From assembly GCA_037447655.1 (NCBI GenBank), contig JBBHKE010003299.1:62001-126000 (forward strand): a stretch of 64,000 nt of DNA, given 5' to 3'. Below the pieces are notes generated by a model, which saw nothing but the letters and a program-made list of their open reading frames with translations, ran no database searches and was not told where the DNA came from. Each line of letters opens with the position of its first letter. Position 1 is the first letter of the stretch. The stretch comes from Zygnema cylindricum (lineage: Eukaryota > Streptophyta > Zygnematophyceae > Zygnematales > Zygnemataceae). The position numbers were made by a program, and so were the translations under genes. Shown here piece after piece: positions 42,979-54,905 of this stretch.

Positions 42979-45819
42979 ATGGCTTTCACTGTTCATTCAT
43001 CCCCTTGGGAACCACTACTCTCTTGGTCAATCCTAAGTGACGTCACAGTGGAGATCGTGCATTCCCTTGATAACTATATCCATAGCTCTACTCCTGCCAG
43101 TAGCATAAATAGTGTGGAGCATAACAACACATATCAGCTGCATAGATTTCCTCTGTTTGCAAGAAGCGAATTCTTCAAACAGAAATGTGAACAAGCAAAA
43201 GATGTTTGTCACGTCACGTTTTACTTGCCATTGGACATGTTGCCAGGTGGCTATCGTACGTTTGACGAAATTGTGAACTTTTGTTACGGTTTATCGCCGA
43301 ATTTGACTGCAGGAAATGTGGCTGGCATTATTGCTGCAGCTGATAATCTCGGTATGACTGAGGAATATTCTGCAAATAATTTGATCAAACTTTGTGAAGA
43401 CTTTTTGAAAGCGGAAGTGTATTCGAGCTGGGAGAGCTCTCTCTCTTTCCTGGAAAATGTTAAAGATACTTCTATCGGTATTGGAATATGTGAGGATATT
43501 TTTAAAAACTGCCAAGAAGTCATATTAGGTGAGTATAAAAGCATATCGGCATTAAAATAAATCTATCAAATATTACAGTGTGCAATGTTCAATGTTTCTC
43601 CTTTGTGTGACAGAAATCACGCACAAAAAGTGGAATTTTTGGCCGCAGTGTTGTTGGAAGTGTAACTGAAATGTGAAACTTTGCAGTGAAATTGTTTGCA
43701 GCTACTTCATTTCAGCGAATACTGTTTGTTTATTTTGGGGGGTTCTACCAACTTTTATGGATTTTTGCGATTGCACTGTTTGTGATGGTTTTCTCCACGT
43801 TTTTAGCGATTTTCCTTCTTTCAGCCAACAAAATTATGTTTTGGTTATCTTGTAAGGTAAACAAGGGAATTTTGTTTCATTTTCTTTATTTGTTTTCTTG
43901 CTTTATGCATGTGATGGTTTATCCGGTTATGCTTTGCTTCGGAATCATCTTGATTATATTTTTTTTGTTTTTCTTGTTGTTTTTAGCTTTGAGGACATAC
44001 ATAGCTATGCTTTGCTATGTTGCAAGTTCAACAAGAGAGTTTTGTTTCATTCTGTTTCTTTCTCTCCTTTCGTCTTTACTGTTGAAGGCATACATGCTTA
44101 TGCTTTGATGGCTAGTAAATTAAGCAAAATAACTTGATTCAATTTGGTTTCTTTAACTTTTTTCGTTATGCTGTACAAGGTTTAAATAGTTATGCTTTGC
44201 TATGTCGTAAGTTAGGCAATAGAATCTTTTTTTTATTCTGTTTATGTTTTGTTTTGTTTTATACTGTTGAAGATATACAGAGATGTGCTTTGCTCTCCCC
44301 TGAGTTAGCAAGAAAATTTAGTTCTTTGTCTTATTGCTTTGTACTGTTGAAGATATGATTAGCTATCAAGGAATACATAGTTATATTTTCCTCTGTCGCA
44401 AGTTTTTAACAAAAAATCTTTCTTTGATTCCTGTTCTCCTCCTTAATACTGTTGACAGTTTGCAGAAGTTATGCTTCGCTATGTCATAAGTGAAGCAAGA
44501 CAATTTTGTTTAATTTTATGTATTTGTCGTCTTCATTTTTACGGTTGATGAAAGACATAATTTATCTTTCTTGTGTTGAAAGTTAAACAAGAGAAATTTG
44601 TTTGGATTTTTCTGGTTGTCTTCTTGCTTGTATACCGTTGAAGGTAAAAAATGTTATGCTTTGCACTTTCCTATGTTGTTGTTTCCTTTTCTTAAGAAGA
44701 GAATTTTGTTTTTTTGGTTTTTTGTCTTCTTGCTTTTATGCTGTTGGAGGTTGTTGTTGAAGGTTGTTTCGAAGCAATGCATTGAAGCATTGAAGACTTC
44801 ATGTTTGCGATTAGCATTTTAGTTTTTACGTACTAATGTTAATTGGATTTTGGGAACAATTTTGGCTTGCAGAGTATGCACTAAAATTGAATGAAGACGA
44901 GCCAGAGTCCACATTGTCGGCAGTGGAAGCTTTCTTCAGGAGGCTAGTGGCCCTATCACCCATTATACTCCGAGGATTATTAGAAGGTCTCCGAAGGAAG
45001 AATTTGAGATTTGTCTCCATTGGAAATTACCTTGCTGAGAAAAATTACGCTATGGTGCTCTCAGATGAATGTCTTATGCCGTCTGACTTTTCTCTGATGG
45101 AAGATTTTCGTTCATGGAATGACCCTGCCGACGTTGATACTTTTTCAGAATATACAGAAATAAACAAACGTTCAATTTTGGATTGCCTTGTAGAATCTTT
45201 GGGGTTTTCTATGGATGGATTTAATGGCGAAAATGAGCAATTCCAGATCTTGTATGCGGTGACACTTTTAAAATATTGTCACAAATTGAATAGCAAGTAT
45301 GAAATTGTACTACGCGAGTTTTTGAGCAAAAAACTGGGCAGTTTCTCTTTGGCGGATTTGCAAGCGTTGGAATTAGACACGGTGGTTTCCCTTATCACTG
45401 ATCATTTTTCAACAGGAAAAGTCAAAGACACGGGCAATGTCACTCCTTTAGAAGATAGGAAAAAGTTTTCTATTGGGGCTCTGGTTGATGGCTATATCCT
45501 TTGGGCAGCCTCTCATTATGAAAGATTCCGACTTTTTGACCTTCAAACTCTGGTGGAGATTCTGCCTGGTTCATATCGAGAAAAATGTGATACGTTATAT
45601 GATGGGATTGATGCATTTCTGGAAAAAAACCCACATGTAATTGGCTACGATGTCATTCTTTTGTGTGAAGCTTTAGATCCTTTTAAGTTATCTGAAGCCA
45701 AAACCGAGATGGCTATTCAGAATTCGCGAATTCCCTTTCAACCAGGCTTTCTTACAACTTTGTATTTGGCACATAATAAGGAATTGAAAAGCCGAAAAAA
45801 CCTTGTATCGACTTTGTAA
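42979..45819 (+). CDS. BTB/POZ and NPH3 domain protein (two exons: 42979-43528, 44873-45819)
   Basis: Spliced length is 498 residues. The donor is TTAG|GTGAGT at 43529 and the acceptor TTGCAG|AG at 44871-44872; the split codon gives Glu (phase 1). Residues ~10-115 are the BTB fold (SDVTVEIVHSLDNYI, HRFPLFARSEFFKQ, GYRTFDEIVNFCYG). The NPH3 domain follows: SSWESSLSFLENVKDTSIGIGICEDIFKNCQEVIL, LLEGLRRKNLRF, NYLAEKNY, FSIGALVDGYILWAASH, and near the end the family hallmark AIQNSRIPFQ (usual form AQNERLPLR). NPH3/RPT2-family proteins are plant adaptors, some binding phototropins at the plasma membrane and linking to CUL3 ubiquitin ligases. ATG context is CCATGGC, and TTCTCTTGCAG just before it could be a 5'-UTR splice acceptor. 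It is shorter than the usual ~580-600 residues because the C-terminal tail is missing. GTAAGC overlaps the stop, so a further exon is possible. Confidence 0.88.
43834..44775 (+). repeat. Degenerate ~90-bp tandem repeat filling the NPH3 intron
   Basis: About ten diverged units lie head to tail. Each begins near TTATGCTTTGCTATG, then GTAAGTT-like sequence, AACAAGAGAATTTTGTTT, a T-rich run, and TACTGTTGAAG before the next unit. Unit starts are visible near 43834, 43926, 44008, 44099, 44190, 44285, 44462 and 44652. The intron (43529-44872) is 1344 bp, and most of it is this array. Confidence 0.75.
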
Positions 45820-45849
45820 GCACAGGTGTGTTGAGATTCAGAAAAAGTG

Positions 45850-46140
45850 GCCATACCTCTCCCTCTCGCTCTCCCTATCACCCTCTCCCTTTCACCTCTC
45901 CCTCTCTCTCTCCCTCTACCTCTCTTTCTCCCTCTCTCTCTTTGCCCTCGCCCTCTCGCTTTCTCTATCACCCTCTCCCTGTCACCCTCTCCCTCTCCCT
46001 CTTCATCTCCCTCACCCCCTTGCTTCCCCTCTACCTCTCCCTATCCCTCTCCTCTCTCTCTTTTTCCGTCTCCCTCCCTCTCTATCCTCCTTATCCCTCA
46101 CGTCTCCCTCTCCCCCCTCCCCCTCTTCCCTTTCCCTTGT
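45850..46140 (+). repeat. Pyrimidine-rich (CCCTCT)n low-complexity tract
   Basis: Nearly pure C/T on the + strand, made of CTCTCCCT-type units, starting ~30 bp after the NPH3 stop. Open reading frames here are only poly-Leu/Pro/Ser artefacts. Confidence 0.92.
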
Positions 46141-46200
46141 GACGCCGATGTCGTCGTATGCTGTCTGGTGACCTTTGACTGACATCATCAGAGTCGGGCG

Positions 46201-46320
46201 CAGCCCATACTAAGGACAAACGTTGAATCCCAGCCGATACTAAGGACAAACGACGAATCCCAGCCGATACTAAAGACAAACGACGAATCCCAGCCGATAC
46301 TAAAGACAAACGACGAATCC
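46201..46320 (+). repeat. 30-bp minisatellite, four units
   Basis: Four tandem 30-bp units, each starting CAGCCGATACTAA and ending GACGAATCC, at 46201, 46231, 46261 and 46291. The first unit differs at three or four bases and the last two are identical. A truncated unit (CAGAGTC) follows. Confidence 0.95.
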
Positions 46321-48785
46321 CAGAGTCTGGTATTCTCGGTGTTAGGTCTTCGGGAATTATTCGGGATAGACGACTGACTGAAAATAAGTACCAGATGAGC
46401 CTCGGGCGAATGGGATCGGTTCATTCGCGGGTACATAGGAAAGGTTCTTGCGGCAGCTGGGAGCGACGACTCGGGGAGGAACGGCACGGCGGAGACATGA
46501 CTACAGCTGTCGCAGTTTGATGCCTCACATTGGAGTTAGGTTTGGGTTTAGCTTGTGTATATTGGTCAGGCCTTTGGAGGGGATTTAGCACTCTCCTTTG
46601 CATTGTAGATAGTTTGATATTGCCCCTCCGGGCCGTAGTTATGGTGTCCCTAAGTTCCCTTCTGGTTTGTAAATATGGAACTCTGGGAAATCATACCTCT
46701 GAGCACGATTTGTATTTAAGAGTCATTAAGTTTTGTAAAAAGCTGTCCATAGACGGTTAAGTCATGCCATTTCCTGCTTTTACGGTAAATTTGGACTAGT
46801 ATTGGCTGAGAATTAGTATCTTGAAGTTTAAATAGTAAAATGCTTTCTGAAACTGTACATATTTATGCTTTATCTGCAGTGTGTAGAACCCCAAAATTGG
46901 CTCCATTTGACAAAGGTCGGCTCCGCTTGAAATGTCATGTATAGATGTACTGGACCTGTATCAACTCTGGTTATGTCATTTGTAGTGCGACTTAGTCATT
47001 GTAGATGTCAAACTATTGAAACCTAAATAAGAATACATAGTTTCTTTCGTAGTTTTGTCTCTTTAATGATCATATAATTCGTGACATGACATGAGAGTGG
47101 TCTCTCTCCCAAACGCAAACACTTGGTCTCAAATGTTATCAATGGAATAGAAGAAAGGAGCATTGCAGGTCATATTTGAATATCTTTTCACCATTGAGGG
47201 GGAGATGCTCGGAAGCAACTGAATCGAGAAGCTCCTGACAAGTGTTTAAGAAAGAGCATCAAATATCTGGATCCATAGTTATGTCTTTGTAAAATCAGAT
47301 TTGAAACTTGATCTAGATTAGTGGAATTTTCACAAAGAGTGATTGAGCCACACAGTGCTCTTGTACAGAATTTCAAACACTCTCTTTCATTTCGTCGGAG
47401 GACCACTCTACTAGTTTTTTGGGAGCATGTTCTGTTGGCAACCTGTGAGGAGAACACCCTCACTGTTTGGTGTCCGCTGAGGAGAAAGTAGCTTATCCTA
47501 TTTGTGTCACTTTACGACCAGAAAAAAAACCTGTCAATGGGACAGGTGAGACTTGCATTGGAGTGTTCTGCTAGTCTCGCGACCTTTCTTTCTTGTTTGT
47601 GGCCATCAAAGGAACACATGCGATAAAGGAAGGAAGTGTAGCGAAGTGGTCACTGCTAATAACTACATAGCGTGCTGTGACTGGAAGTAACGGTCACAAC
47701 GAAGCTACGTGACAGCTAGATAGTGGAACTGTATTAGCGTCGATGACACTGTGTAGGTGCTCCTAAATTTTACCCCCCTAGTTGTCAATATCACTTTGTG
47801 AGTGAGAGGGGAGAGGTGACGGGGGAGAGGGGAGAGGGGAGAGGGGAAAGTGGTCATCCAATTTATTTAATATGAGAGTTTCATCAACTAATTTGGATTT
47901 CTATAAGTGGATTGATCATAAGAATCTCACTTGCCATCCATTGTTAACAAATCTACTCTTATAATTTTGTTTACCATTTTTATTGTCAATTTTATAAAAG
48001 AAAAGAGGCAGAAATCGGGTATTATTTTAAATCCTTTGATTCTCAAAAAGTCTTTGTGGATGCAAAATATTTTATGAATTAAATCTAAAACTCAAAAGTC
48101 TTTACTAAATTTATCGATGTAAGAAATCTCATCCATAATTTTGAATGTGGGCATCTGATTTGGTTATCAAAATCCTTAGTTGAATGCTGCAAACCCATAC
48201 TTTTTATCAATGTAATATATGCTTTCGATGAATTTCAATGCCCAAATCAAAAAGTTTAATCAATAATTCCATCAAGGAGTTTTAAAATTAAAAAGTTATT
48301 TTGATCAAAAAGTTATTTTGTCGGAATCTTATATACAAGTTTTATCGTCAGAAATGAGAATCTTAGGAAGAAATCGACGGTCAAAAGTTTCAAAAGATGA
48401 TTAATTCCGCAAAATTAGATAGACGAGAATCGCATCCACTAATTTAAACGTTAAAATCTCATCAACAATTTCAACCACAATAAACCAAAGTAAATGGTGG
48501 TAAAACACATTTTAACCGTTTAATCGTTTTTATCTCTACCGCTCTCATCACTGAACTTGAGGGACAGAGATAGACAAACATATTTTATCGGATAAAATCG
48601 ACGACAGATTTGACGGTAAGGATCTCCCGGTCCGTCGGAATGTAAAAAATGTACTTCATAAGTTTTAAATTTTGAAATTGTATCGATAACTTGAATGCAA
48701 AATTTTCATTTTCCAATTTCAAAAATTTTAATGGAAGAATTTTGAGAAAGAATTTGACTTTAAGAATCTCCGGTCAAAATGTCTG
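46321..48785. other. Intergenic sequence; no gene seen
   Basis: Nothing with coding character. The first part may hold the 3' UTR of the NPH3 gene (AATAAG near 47028 is a weak poly(A)-like signal). A short purine repeat of GAGAGGG units lies at 47805-47850. The part after 47860 is AT-rich. Confidence 0.5.
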
Positions 48786-49415
48786 CCTCCGAATCCGGCA
48801 GTCTCAGGGAAGGAGGGAGGGAGGGACAGGGAGGAGATCCGACCTACCCTCTCTCCCTCCCTCGCTCTCCCTCTCTCTTTTTCTCTACCTCCCCCCTCTC
48901 TCTCTCCTCACACTCTCCTTTAACTCTCTCTCTCCTCTCTCCTCTCTCGCCTCTCCCTCTCTCTCTTCTCCTCCTCCCCCTCCCCATTCCAACCCCCCTC
49001 CCCATTTCCCTCCCTATCCCCTCCCCGCCCCCGCCTCCGCCTCCGCCTCCCTCCCCCTCCCTCGCCCTCTCCCTCTCCCTCTCACTCTACCTCTCTCTCT
49101 CACTCTCCCTCTCTCTCTCCCTCTCCCTCTCTCTCTCACTTCCCCCCCCCCTCTTGCCTCTCTACCTCGCTCCCTGCATACCTCTCCCTCCCGAGGGAGG
49201 GATAGAGGGAGGCAGGGAGGATATTTCAGGCTTGTTGGAAATCAAAGATGAAATTAGGGTTCAAGAAACGGAGGAAAACTGACCTCTCCCTCTATATCTC
49301 TCACCCCCCCTGCCTCTCTACCTCTCTCCCTCCCTGCCTCTCTCTCTCCGGAGGGTGAGAAGGAGGGAGGGAGGGAGGGAGGGAGGGAAGGAGGGAGGGA
49401 GGGTATTTCAGGTTT
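48786..49415 (+). repeat. Pyrimidine-rich and purine-rich tracts
   Basis: C/T-rich units (CCCTCTCT, CCTCCGCCTCCGCC) fill about 48840-49190. Short purine tracts lie at about 49193-49220, and GGGA repeats at 49351-49403. The facing C/T and G/A runs could form hairpins. Confidence 0.9.
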
Positions 49416-50149
49416 GAAGGAGAGCAAGATGGCATTAGGGTTTCACAAAACCCTAATTGGAAAGCTGACAGTTGTTTCAAATTGAGAGCGTCCGCCGTCC
49501 GCCGTTTGGTTCAACTGCGCGAAAATAACAATTGGATCAGAAATAGTAAAATACGTTTTGTACGTATAGTACGCGTATTATAATGGTCACATCAAGTATT
49601 ATACGCGCAAAGGACGAACAAACCACAAACCGTACAAGTCACCCTGGCGGACGTAAAATGTTGCCCGTGTTGTGTCGTGTCTGACGTGTCCAATATGTTT
49701 TATTCGTAAAAGCGCAATCGCATGTAAATCTGACAAAAGCAAAATTTAAAATTGTGGGCGTTGAAAATTTAGGGTACGTCCCCATGTAATCAGTACTTTG
49801 ATAAAGCATTTTGGACTGTAGTGAAGATTCGCCGTACTACTTTGAAGAGCGTCCCAATGTGCGAAACTGAAATCGGAACTTTGACATGTGACGGTTGTAG
49901 ACGTAGGTACAATTTGTGACGATTGAAACCGACTACGAAACTTCTAACGATTGGAGACGCCAACAAAAGCAGCGAGAGTGGTAGACGTCTAGATTTTTGT
50001 AAAATTGTAGATGTTTAGGGTTTGGTGACATTGTGACGTCACGCTTACTTGTGACAACGTCGACATCACTGATTCAAGAACTTTACGCCATGGTTTCTCG
50101 ATTTCGTTTTTTCTACTTTTCCCATTCGACTTGCCATAAAAAAAAAACC
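49416..50149. other. Intergenic sequence; no gene seen
   Basis: Contains a facing pair of telo-box-like motifs, TTAGGGTTTC and AAACCCTAA (49436-49456). The stretch 49560-49760 resembles 42600-42720. No coding sequence is supported. Confidence 0.45.
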
Positions 50150-51870
50150 TAAATATTGTCAAGAGTAGGTGAGACGAAGAGTTTTAGTGCCTTGTAGACA
50201 ACGAAAGACACGTTTGGCTGCGGCAAGATGACTAAGGGAAGGGTGTTGAAGTAATTCAGTGAGCTTAGTGACAGCAGTGGCAATGCCAAGGCGGGTGGCC
50301 TGCATGGCGTACATAAGGGCCCCAACCATCGAGCGGTAAATGGCATGGAGGGATGGGGAGAGAAGGGATTCAGTGGAAGGGAGGAGAGGGGCATTGGCAT
50401 CTAAAATAGTAAAAAGGGAGGAGCAGTCTGCGATGCCAAAGCGTTCCAAAAGATTAGAGATAAAGGTCTTCGAGAGAGAGAAGGTGCAAGCAGACTTGTT
50501 ACGAGAAACTTGAATGCCCAAATAATATGTGAGCTCACCTAGATTAGCCATGTCAAAATGTGTTTGATAGAGAGATTTGACAATAGAAATTTCAGAGAGG
50601 GAAGGACCAACAAGAACTATATCAGCGACAAAGATGGCAACAATGATCAAAGAGGTGCTAGAGCCCGAGAGTATATGCTGAAATCTGCATCATTTCGGGT
50701 AAATCCTTCTTTCCTCATAATGGCTACTATGGTATGATTCCATACACGAGGGGATTTGTTCAATCCATAGATTGTTTTACTGTGATGGCAAACTACACCG
50801 CGAATCGTTTTTAGTGTCAAAGTCACTAATTTGGGTTCTCAAATATGATACATGATTTTAATTTTTCCTTGACGTTAATTAAGGTACCGTACAAAATAAA
50901 GTAAAGCCCGAAAGTACAATAAAATATAAATAGTGTGGTGTACGGTCGATGTCAGACCGTACATAACTGTACCATTTCAAGTGAAAATTTACAAAAAATG
51001 AATTAAATCAGACGCGCACGCATAGGAACACTGCGCTAAAAAAAACAGGATTAGTCTGACACGTAAATTAGTATAGCATCTACGGATATTTTAAACTTGC
51101 GACGGCGTACGATTTCTAATATTTTGTACGGATACGTATACTAATGTACATAATCGTACGGAGAATATTCCATTTTTGCTGTTCCCAAATTAGCATAAAC
51201 GCCGAAATTAGAATACACCATTTGTTTGAAAATTTTCAAATTCTTAATTAGCATCAATTACGGTAAATTTTCTTCAACATTATTTAAACTTTGACACTAA
51301 TAACGATTCGCGGTGTAGATGTTGAGATCCAGGGGAAATTTATCCATCAGGCTAATGCATTTAAATGTCTTCTGACAAAAACTCATTTAAGAAGGCGTTC
51401 TTAACATCCATCTGATGAACATGGAAATCATGTTCAACAACTAAAGCAAGTAAAGTGTGGATAGATGTCAACCGTGCAACTGGAGCAAATGTTTCAGTGA
51501 AATCTATACTTTCAATTTGGGAAAAGCTTTTTGCCACCAAGCGAGCTTTGTATTTGTCCACAGATCCATCCACTTTTTGTTTTACATGGAAGACCCATTC
51601 GGAGCCAATCGCTTTCCTTCCAAGGGGAAGGGGAACAAGATTCTACGTTTTGCTGGAAATAAAGGCATTGAATTCAGCATCATCAATGATTATCCAAAGG
51701 GAGGCATCAGGACGTTTTAGGGCAATTTTGAGAGAGAGAGGGATTGAAATAAGAGAGGCAGAGGCCCTAGCCGAGTAAGCATAAGCAAGAGAGGCATGGC
51801 CCATCAAGGTAATAAGCGTAGAGGGGGGAACTCACGGGCGTGAGTGTTGAGATTTAGAAAAAGTGGCCAT
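50150..51870 (-). pseudogene. Copia reverse transcriptase fragment H, interrupted by a MITE
   Basis: This belongs to a different copia lineage from the others here. Minus-strand pieces: RRPDASLWIIID-like start near 51690, LGRKAIGSEWVFHVKQKVDGSVDKYKARLVAKSF, FAPVARLTSIHTLLALV and QMDVKNAFLNEFLSEDI (51630-51361). After the MITE come HHSKTIYGLNKSPRVWNHT (about 50785-50720), IFVADIVLVG (the usual YVDD has become FVAD, near 50635) and YLGIQVSRNKSACTFSLSKTFISNLLERFGI to AAAKRVFRCLQGT (50159). The catalytic Asp pair is lost, and stops break the rest. Confidence 0.85.
50796..51315. mobile_element. MITE with ~28-bp terminal inverted repeats and TA target duplication
   Basis: Ends read CACCGCGAATCGTTTTTAG and its reverse complement with one small change (CTAATAACGATTCGCGGTG), extending to TGTCAAAGT on each side. 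TA occurs on both flanks (50794-50795 and 51316-51317). The 520-bp body encodes nothing. Removing it with one TA rejoins the copia RT between the PPGF-like region and the YGL motif. A TA duplication suggests a Tc1/mariner-type source. Confidence 0.85.
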
Positions 51871-51999
51871 AAGATCGATCAATTACAAGACAGGAAGCTA
51901 AGGAAAAGAACTCTCTTTATGAGAAGACAAGCTTAATTAATGAACAAAGAAAAAAATAGATTAACTATACGACAAATAAGCATTTAGTGCGAAAATAGT

Positions 52000-53088
52000 T
52001 GTTGAAAAAACGTATTTTATAATCTATAGAAACATTAAGTCTATGGGCAATCTCATACTTGTCGTAGTCACTAAAAACTGGCAGGCAGCCATGGCTCCCT
52101 CATAAGACATGCAGAAGACAAAGCTCTTGCAAAAGATAGGCAGCGAAGAACAAGATTTGATCCTGTGACCTCCGGATGACAGACTTACGGAATAGCCGTC
52201 CACCTTATCTGGTAGGTCTTGATGAATCGATACCCACATTGTATTTGATAAGTATTTGAAGAGTGACGCGAGGACACATTCCATTTAGCGACTTACGGAA
52301 CAAAATGAAACGTGGAAACGTACAGTACTGCACGAAATACTGTACCGCACGAAATGAATGAAACAAAATCAAATGTCCTTTCGCATTCAACGGTTCACAA
52401 AGAAAGACGAAATTTTAACGGTCAAACTGGATGACGACACTAGAAATTCAACGGGCAACACAGAACGATGACCGTTGAATTTCAACAATCAACATTATTT
52501 GGCGAGCCGTTAGATCGAACGGCCGACATTGATCGCCGAATTAAGAACAGACGGCACGCGTGAGTGTCGGTATGCCGGTAAGATTTTTCTAGGAGTGCTT
52601 CGCCAAAGTTGAGGAAAAGGACACGTGGCACCATCCTATAGGTTGTCGAAGAACAAAAAGAAAGAATGGAGACGACTTATTTTGCCACGTGGCACACTAA
52701 GAGTGGTGGTAATATTTCCGTACCTAAAGTACGACGGCTACCGTATTTTGTATGTACATTATTTAGCCTACGATGTTTTGATTGGTCTAGAGGAGTTATG
52801 AGTAGGTTCTTAGGACTTAAACAATTTTTTGAAAGCCTTCTCTCCCCGAGGCCATCTGCATAAATATGCTCTCATTGAATAGCTATAACTTAATGCTCAA
52901 GTGAGCAATTTTAGTGATTTATTTTGCTGCGGACTCGAGGAGTTCAGGCTACATAGGGGTGTAGTTGGTTAGAGATTTTGCGTGTGAAGGTGGCACTTTA
53001 TATTGCCAAAGTCAAAAGTGCAAATATTATCCTAGAGAATTCATAGAAGCTGGACATTCTGTGTACCACTGGAGGTCACAAAATTACA
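52000..53088 (+). repeat. 5' LTR of copia element I
   Basis: From TGTTGAAAAAACG (52000) to AAATTACA (53088), ~1089 bp. It contains a B-box-like tRNA remnant on the minus strand (near 52155), two CACGTG boxes (52622-52627 and 52686-52691), TAAATATGC near 52862 and GTGATTTATTTTGC with GACTC/GAGTT. The U5 loop has CTGGAGG where relatives have ATGGAGG. Confidence 0.8.
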
Positions 53089-54230
53089 CGTTATGGTCCC
53101 ACCCTGTAGTGTGCACATTTTCAATGGAATAGGGTTTATTAATTACGAAACCATGATGAGGGGTGCATTGTTTGAAAAACGGCTATGGGGCACTGTGAGT
53201 GGTTGTGTGCGTCGGTCATCCGCAAAATTGGGAAATCCACCAAGGTTTGGAGGATCTCGATTCACAAGAGGATCTGGGGGGCAGAGGTGGTAGAGGATGT
53301 TGGAGAAAGCATCATGTCAGACACAGAGAAGGAGAAGGGGAAGGAGAAACTTACACCGATGGCTACTGGATTGGTTCCGGTAGCAGATGTTCAGAAAACG
53401 AATGCAAATGATTGTGAAATTTTGGGTTTTCAACAATACCGTGGCGACTCATTTTATCCTCGGGCGTCTCACTCAAGCAGTGGCTACACCTCATCTTCAT
53501 GTGGACAGGGCTGACGAGATGTGGGAGGCTCTTGTCAACATTTACAAGAGCGGTACGATTCAGCAACAGAAGTTGGCAGATCAGAAGGTACAAGCATATG
53601 TGTACAAATGGGGAACGATGTTAGACTTTTGAAATGACTTAGCCGGGTTATTTATCGAGTTAGAAAATGCAAGAAAAAGGGAGACCGAGAAAGAGAAAGT
53701 GATATTGATGAAACTCCCAGATGACTATGAAAACATTGTTGAAAGGGTTCACGATTTGCCATATCATTGATGGATCTGGAACTCTGTTGTGGGTATGATT
53801 TTGGTTCAGGAAAACACAATTGAGATTCGGAGAGGAAAAAAGAGTGCTCAAGCATTGATTGCTAGAACCAACTAGGGGGATGAGGATTCCAAGGAACCTT
53901 ATGGGAACTTTGGTGGAGGAGGAAGAGGAAACCAATCGGGCATATCTGGATCGAGGCCTCCGAAATGGCTTTGTCACTTTTGTAAGAAGCCGGTCACTAC
54001 ATGGCAAAGTTTACTAAACTGACAGAGCTAAGATTGATGGAGGAACAGATCGCAAGGAAAAAGATGGCATTTGTGGCAACACAAGTCATGGGAGAGGATT
54101 CCGATAATGACGATGGAGAACTTCTCCTCAACGAAGAGCTGGAGGTGAAAGGTGAGCCAGAGATTTCAAAGAGACAAAAGTGTGCTTTTGAAGGAGTAAG
54201 AGAAGCTCCTGAAGAAAAATGAATTATTGA
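53089..54230 (+). pseudogene. Gag of copia element I (decayed)
   Basis: Primer site CGTTATGGTCCCACC (two changes) and MVPPCSVHIFNGIGFINYETMMRGALFEKRLWGTVSG. Later frames give LTQAVATPHLHVDRADEMWEALVNIYKSGTIQQQKLADQKVQAYVYKWGTMLDF, then PDDYENIVERVHDLP, and a zinc knuckle start CHFCKKP near 53975 whose His is shifted out of frame. The acidic linker (DSDNDDGELLLNEELEV) at 54100 leads into the protease. Several stops and shifts. Confidence 0.85.
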
Positions 54231-54905
54231 TTCAGGAGCCTCTATGCATATGTGTAGAGATAAACCATTGCTTACCAAAATAAGAAAAAATCCTACTGTA
54301 GAGATAGAGTATGGGGATGGGAGAATTGTAACCACTAAGTCAGTGGGAACCGTGGATCTGAGAGTCTTAGTTGATGGAAAGACATCTATAGTCACTTTCT
54401 CTGATGTTTTTTTTATTCCAGAGTTGAACAAGAATCTTTTCTCTATGTCGGTCTTAGGTGATAAGGGTTTTGAAACTAGTACTTAAAAAAGAGTCATTGT
54501 TGCTAGCTATGAGAATGATGTGTACTTCATAGCTAAAAAGGGTAGCCAATGAATGTTTAGGCTGAGATTGAGTAATGGAAAGACAAGAGTTTACTATGAT
54601 TGTGTAAGTGATTTAATGATGTGGCATAAAAGATTGGGACATGTGCATCTAGATAGATTGAAAAAAATGAAGAAAGTGGGTGTAGTTGAGAGAATACATT
54701 TTGGAGATAATGAGACCTTAGATGATTGTAGTGGATGTGCTCAAGGCAAAGCCCACAGATTGCCTTTTCCAAAAACCGCAAGATATAAGGGTGAAAAGGT
54801 CTTAGATCTAGTTTATACTGATATATGGGGACCGGCCAAAGTGCCATCAGTTGGAAAAAAAGATTTATGCTTACTATCACTAATGATTGGTCTAGATACT
54901 CTATA
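54231..54905 (+). pseudogene. Protease and integrase start of copia element I, truncated
   Basis: Protease: IIDSGASMHMCRDKPLLTKIRK near 54222-54290 with an intact DSGAS, preceded by a TGA. The GAG-pre-integrase region has MMWHKRLGHVHLDRLKKMKK and CSGCAQGKAHRLPFP. The integrase core starts (DLVYTDIWGPAK) and ends at SLMIGLDTL, where an inverted-repeat segment begins. RT, RNase H and the 3' LTR are missing. Confidence 0.87.

Noticed and set aside
43686-44108. Hydrophobic 140-codon frame that looks like a membrane protein
   Set aside because: It lies wholly in the NPH3 intron and follows the T-rich tandem repeat, so Phe/Leu content is forced by composition.
45803-46182. Overlapping open frames of 104-122 codons
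   Set aside because: They are Leu/Ser/Pro-rich translations of a C/T-only tract, open in all three frames.
46201-46320. CRISPR-like array
   Set aside because: The units abut without spacers; this is a minisatellite in a plant genome.
48691-49282. Open frames of 167-186 codons
   Set aside because: Same artefact of a pyrimidine-rich repeat; no domain or codon signature.
49436-49456. Interstitial telomere array
   Set aside because: Only one facing pair of AAACCCTAA-like words, not an array; more likely telo-box motifs or chance.
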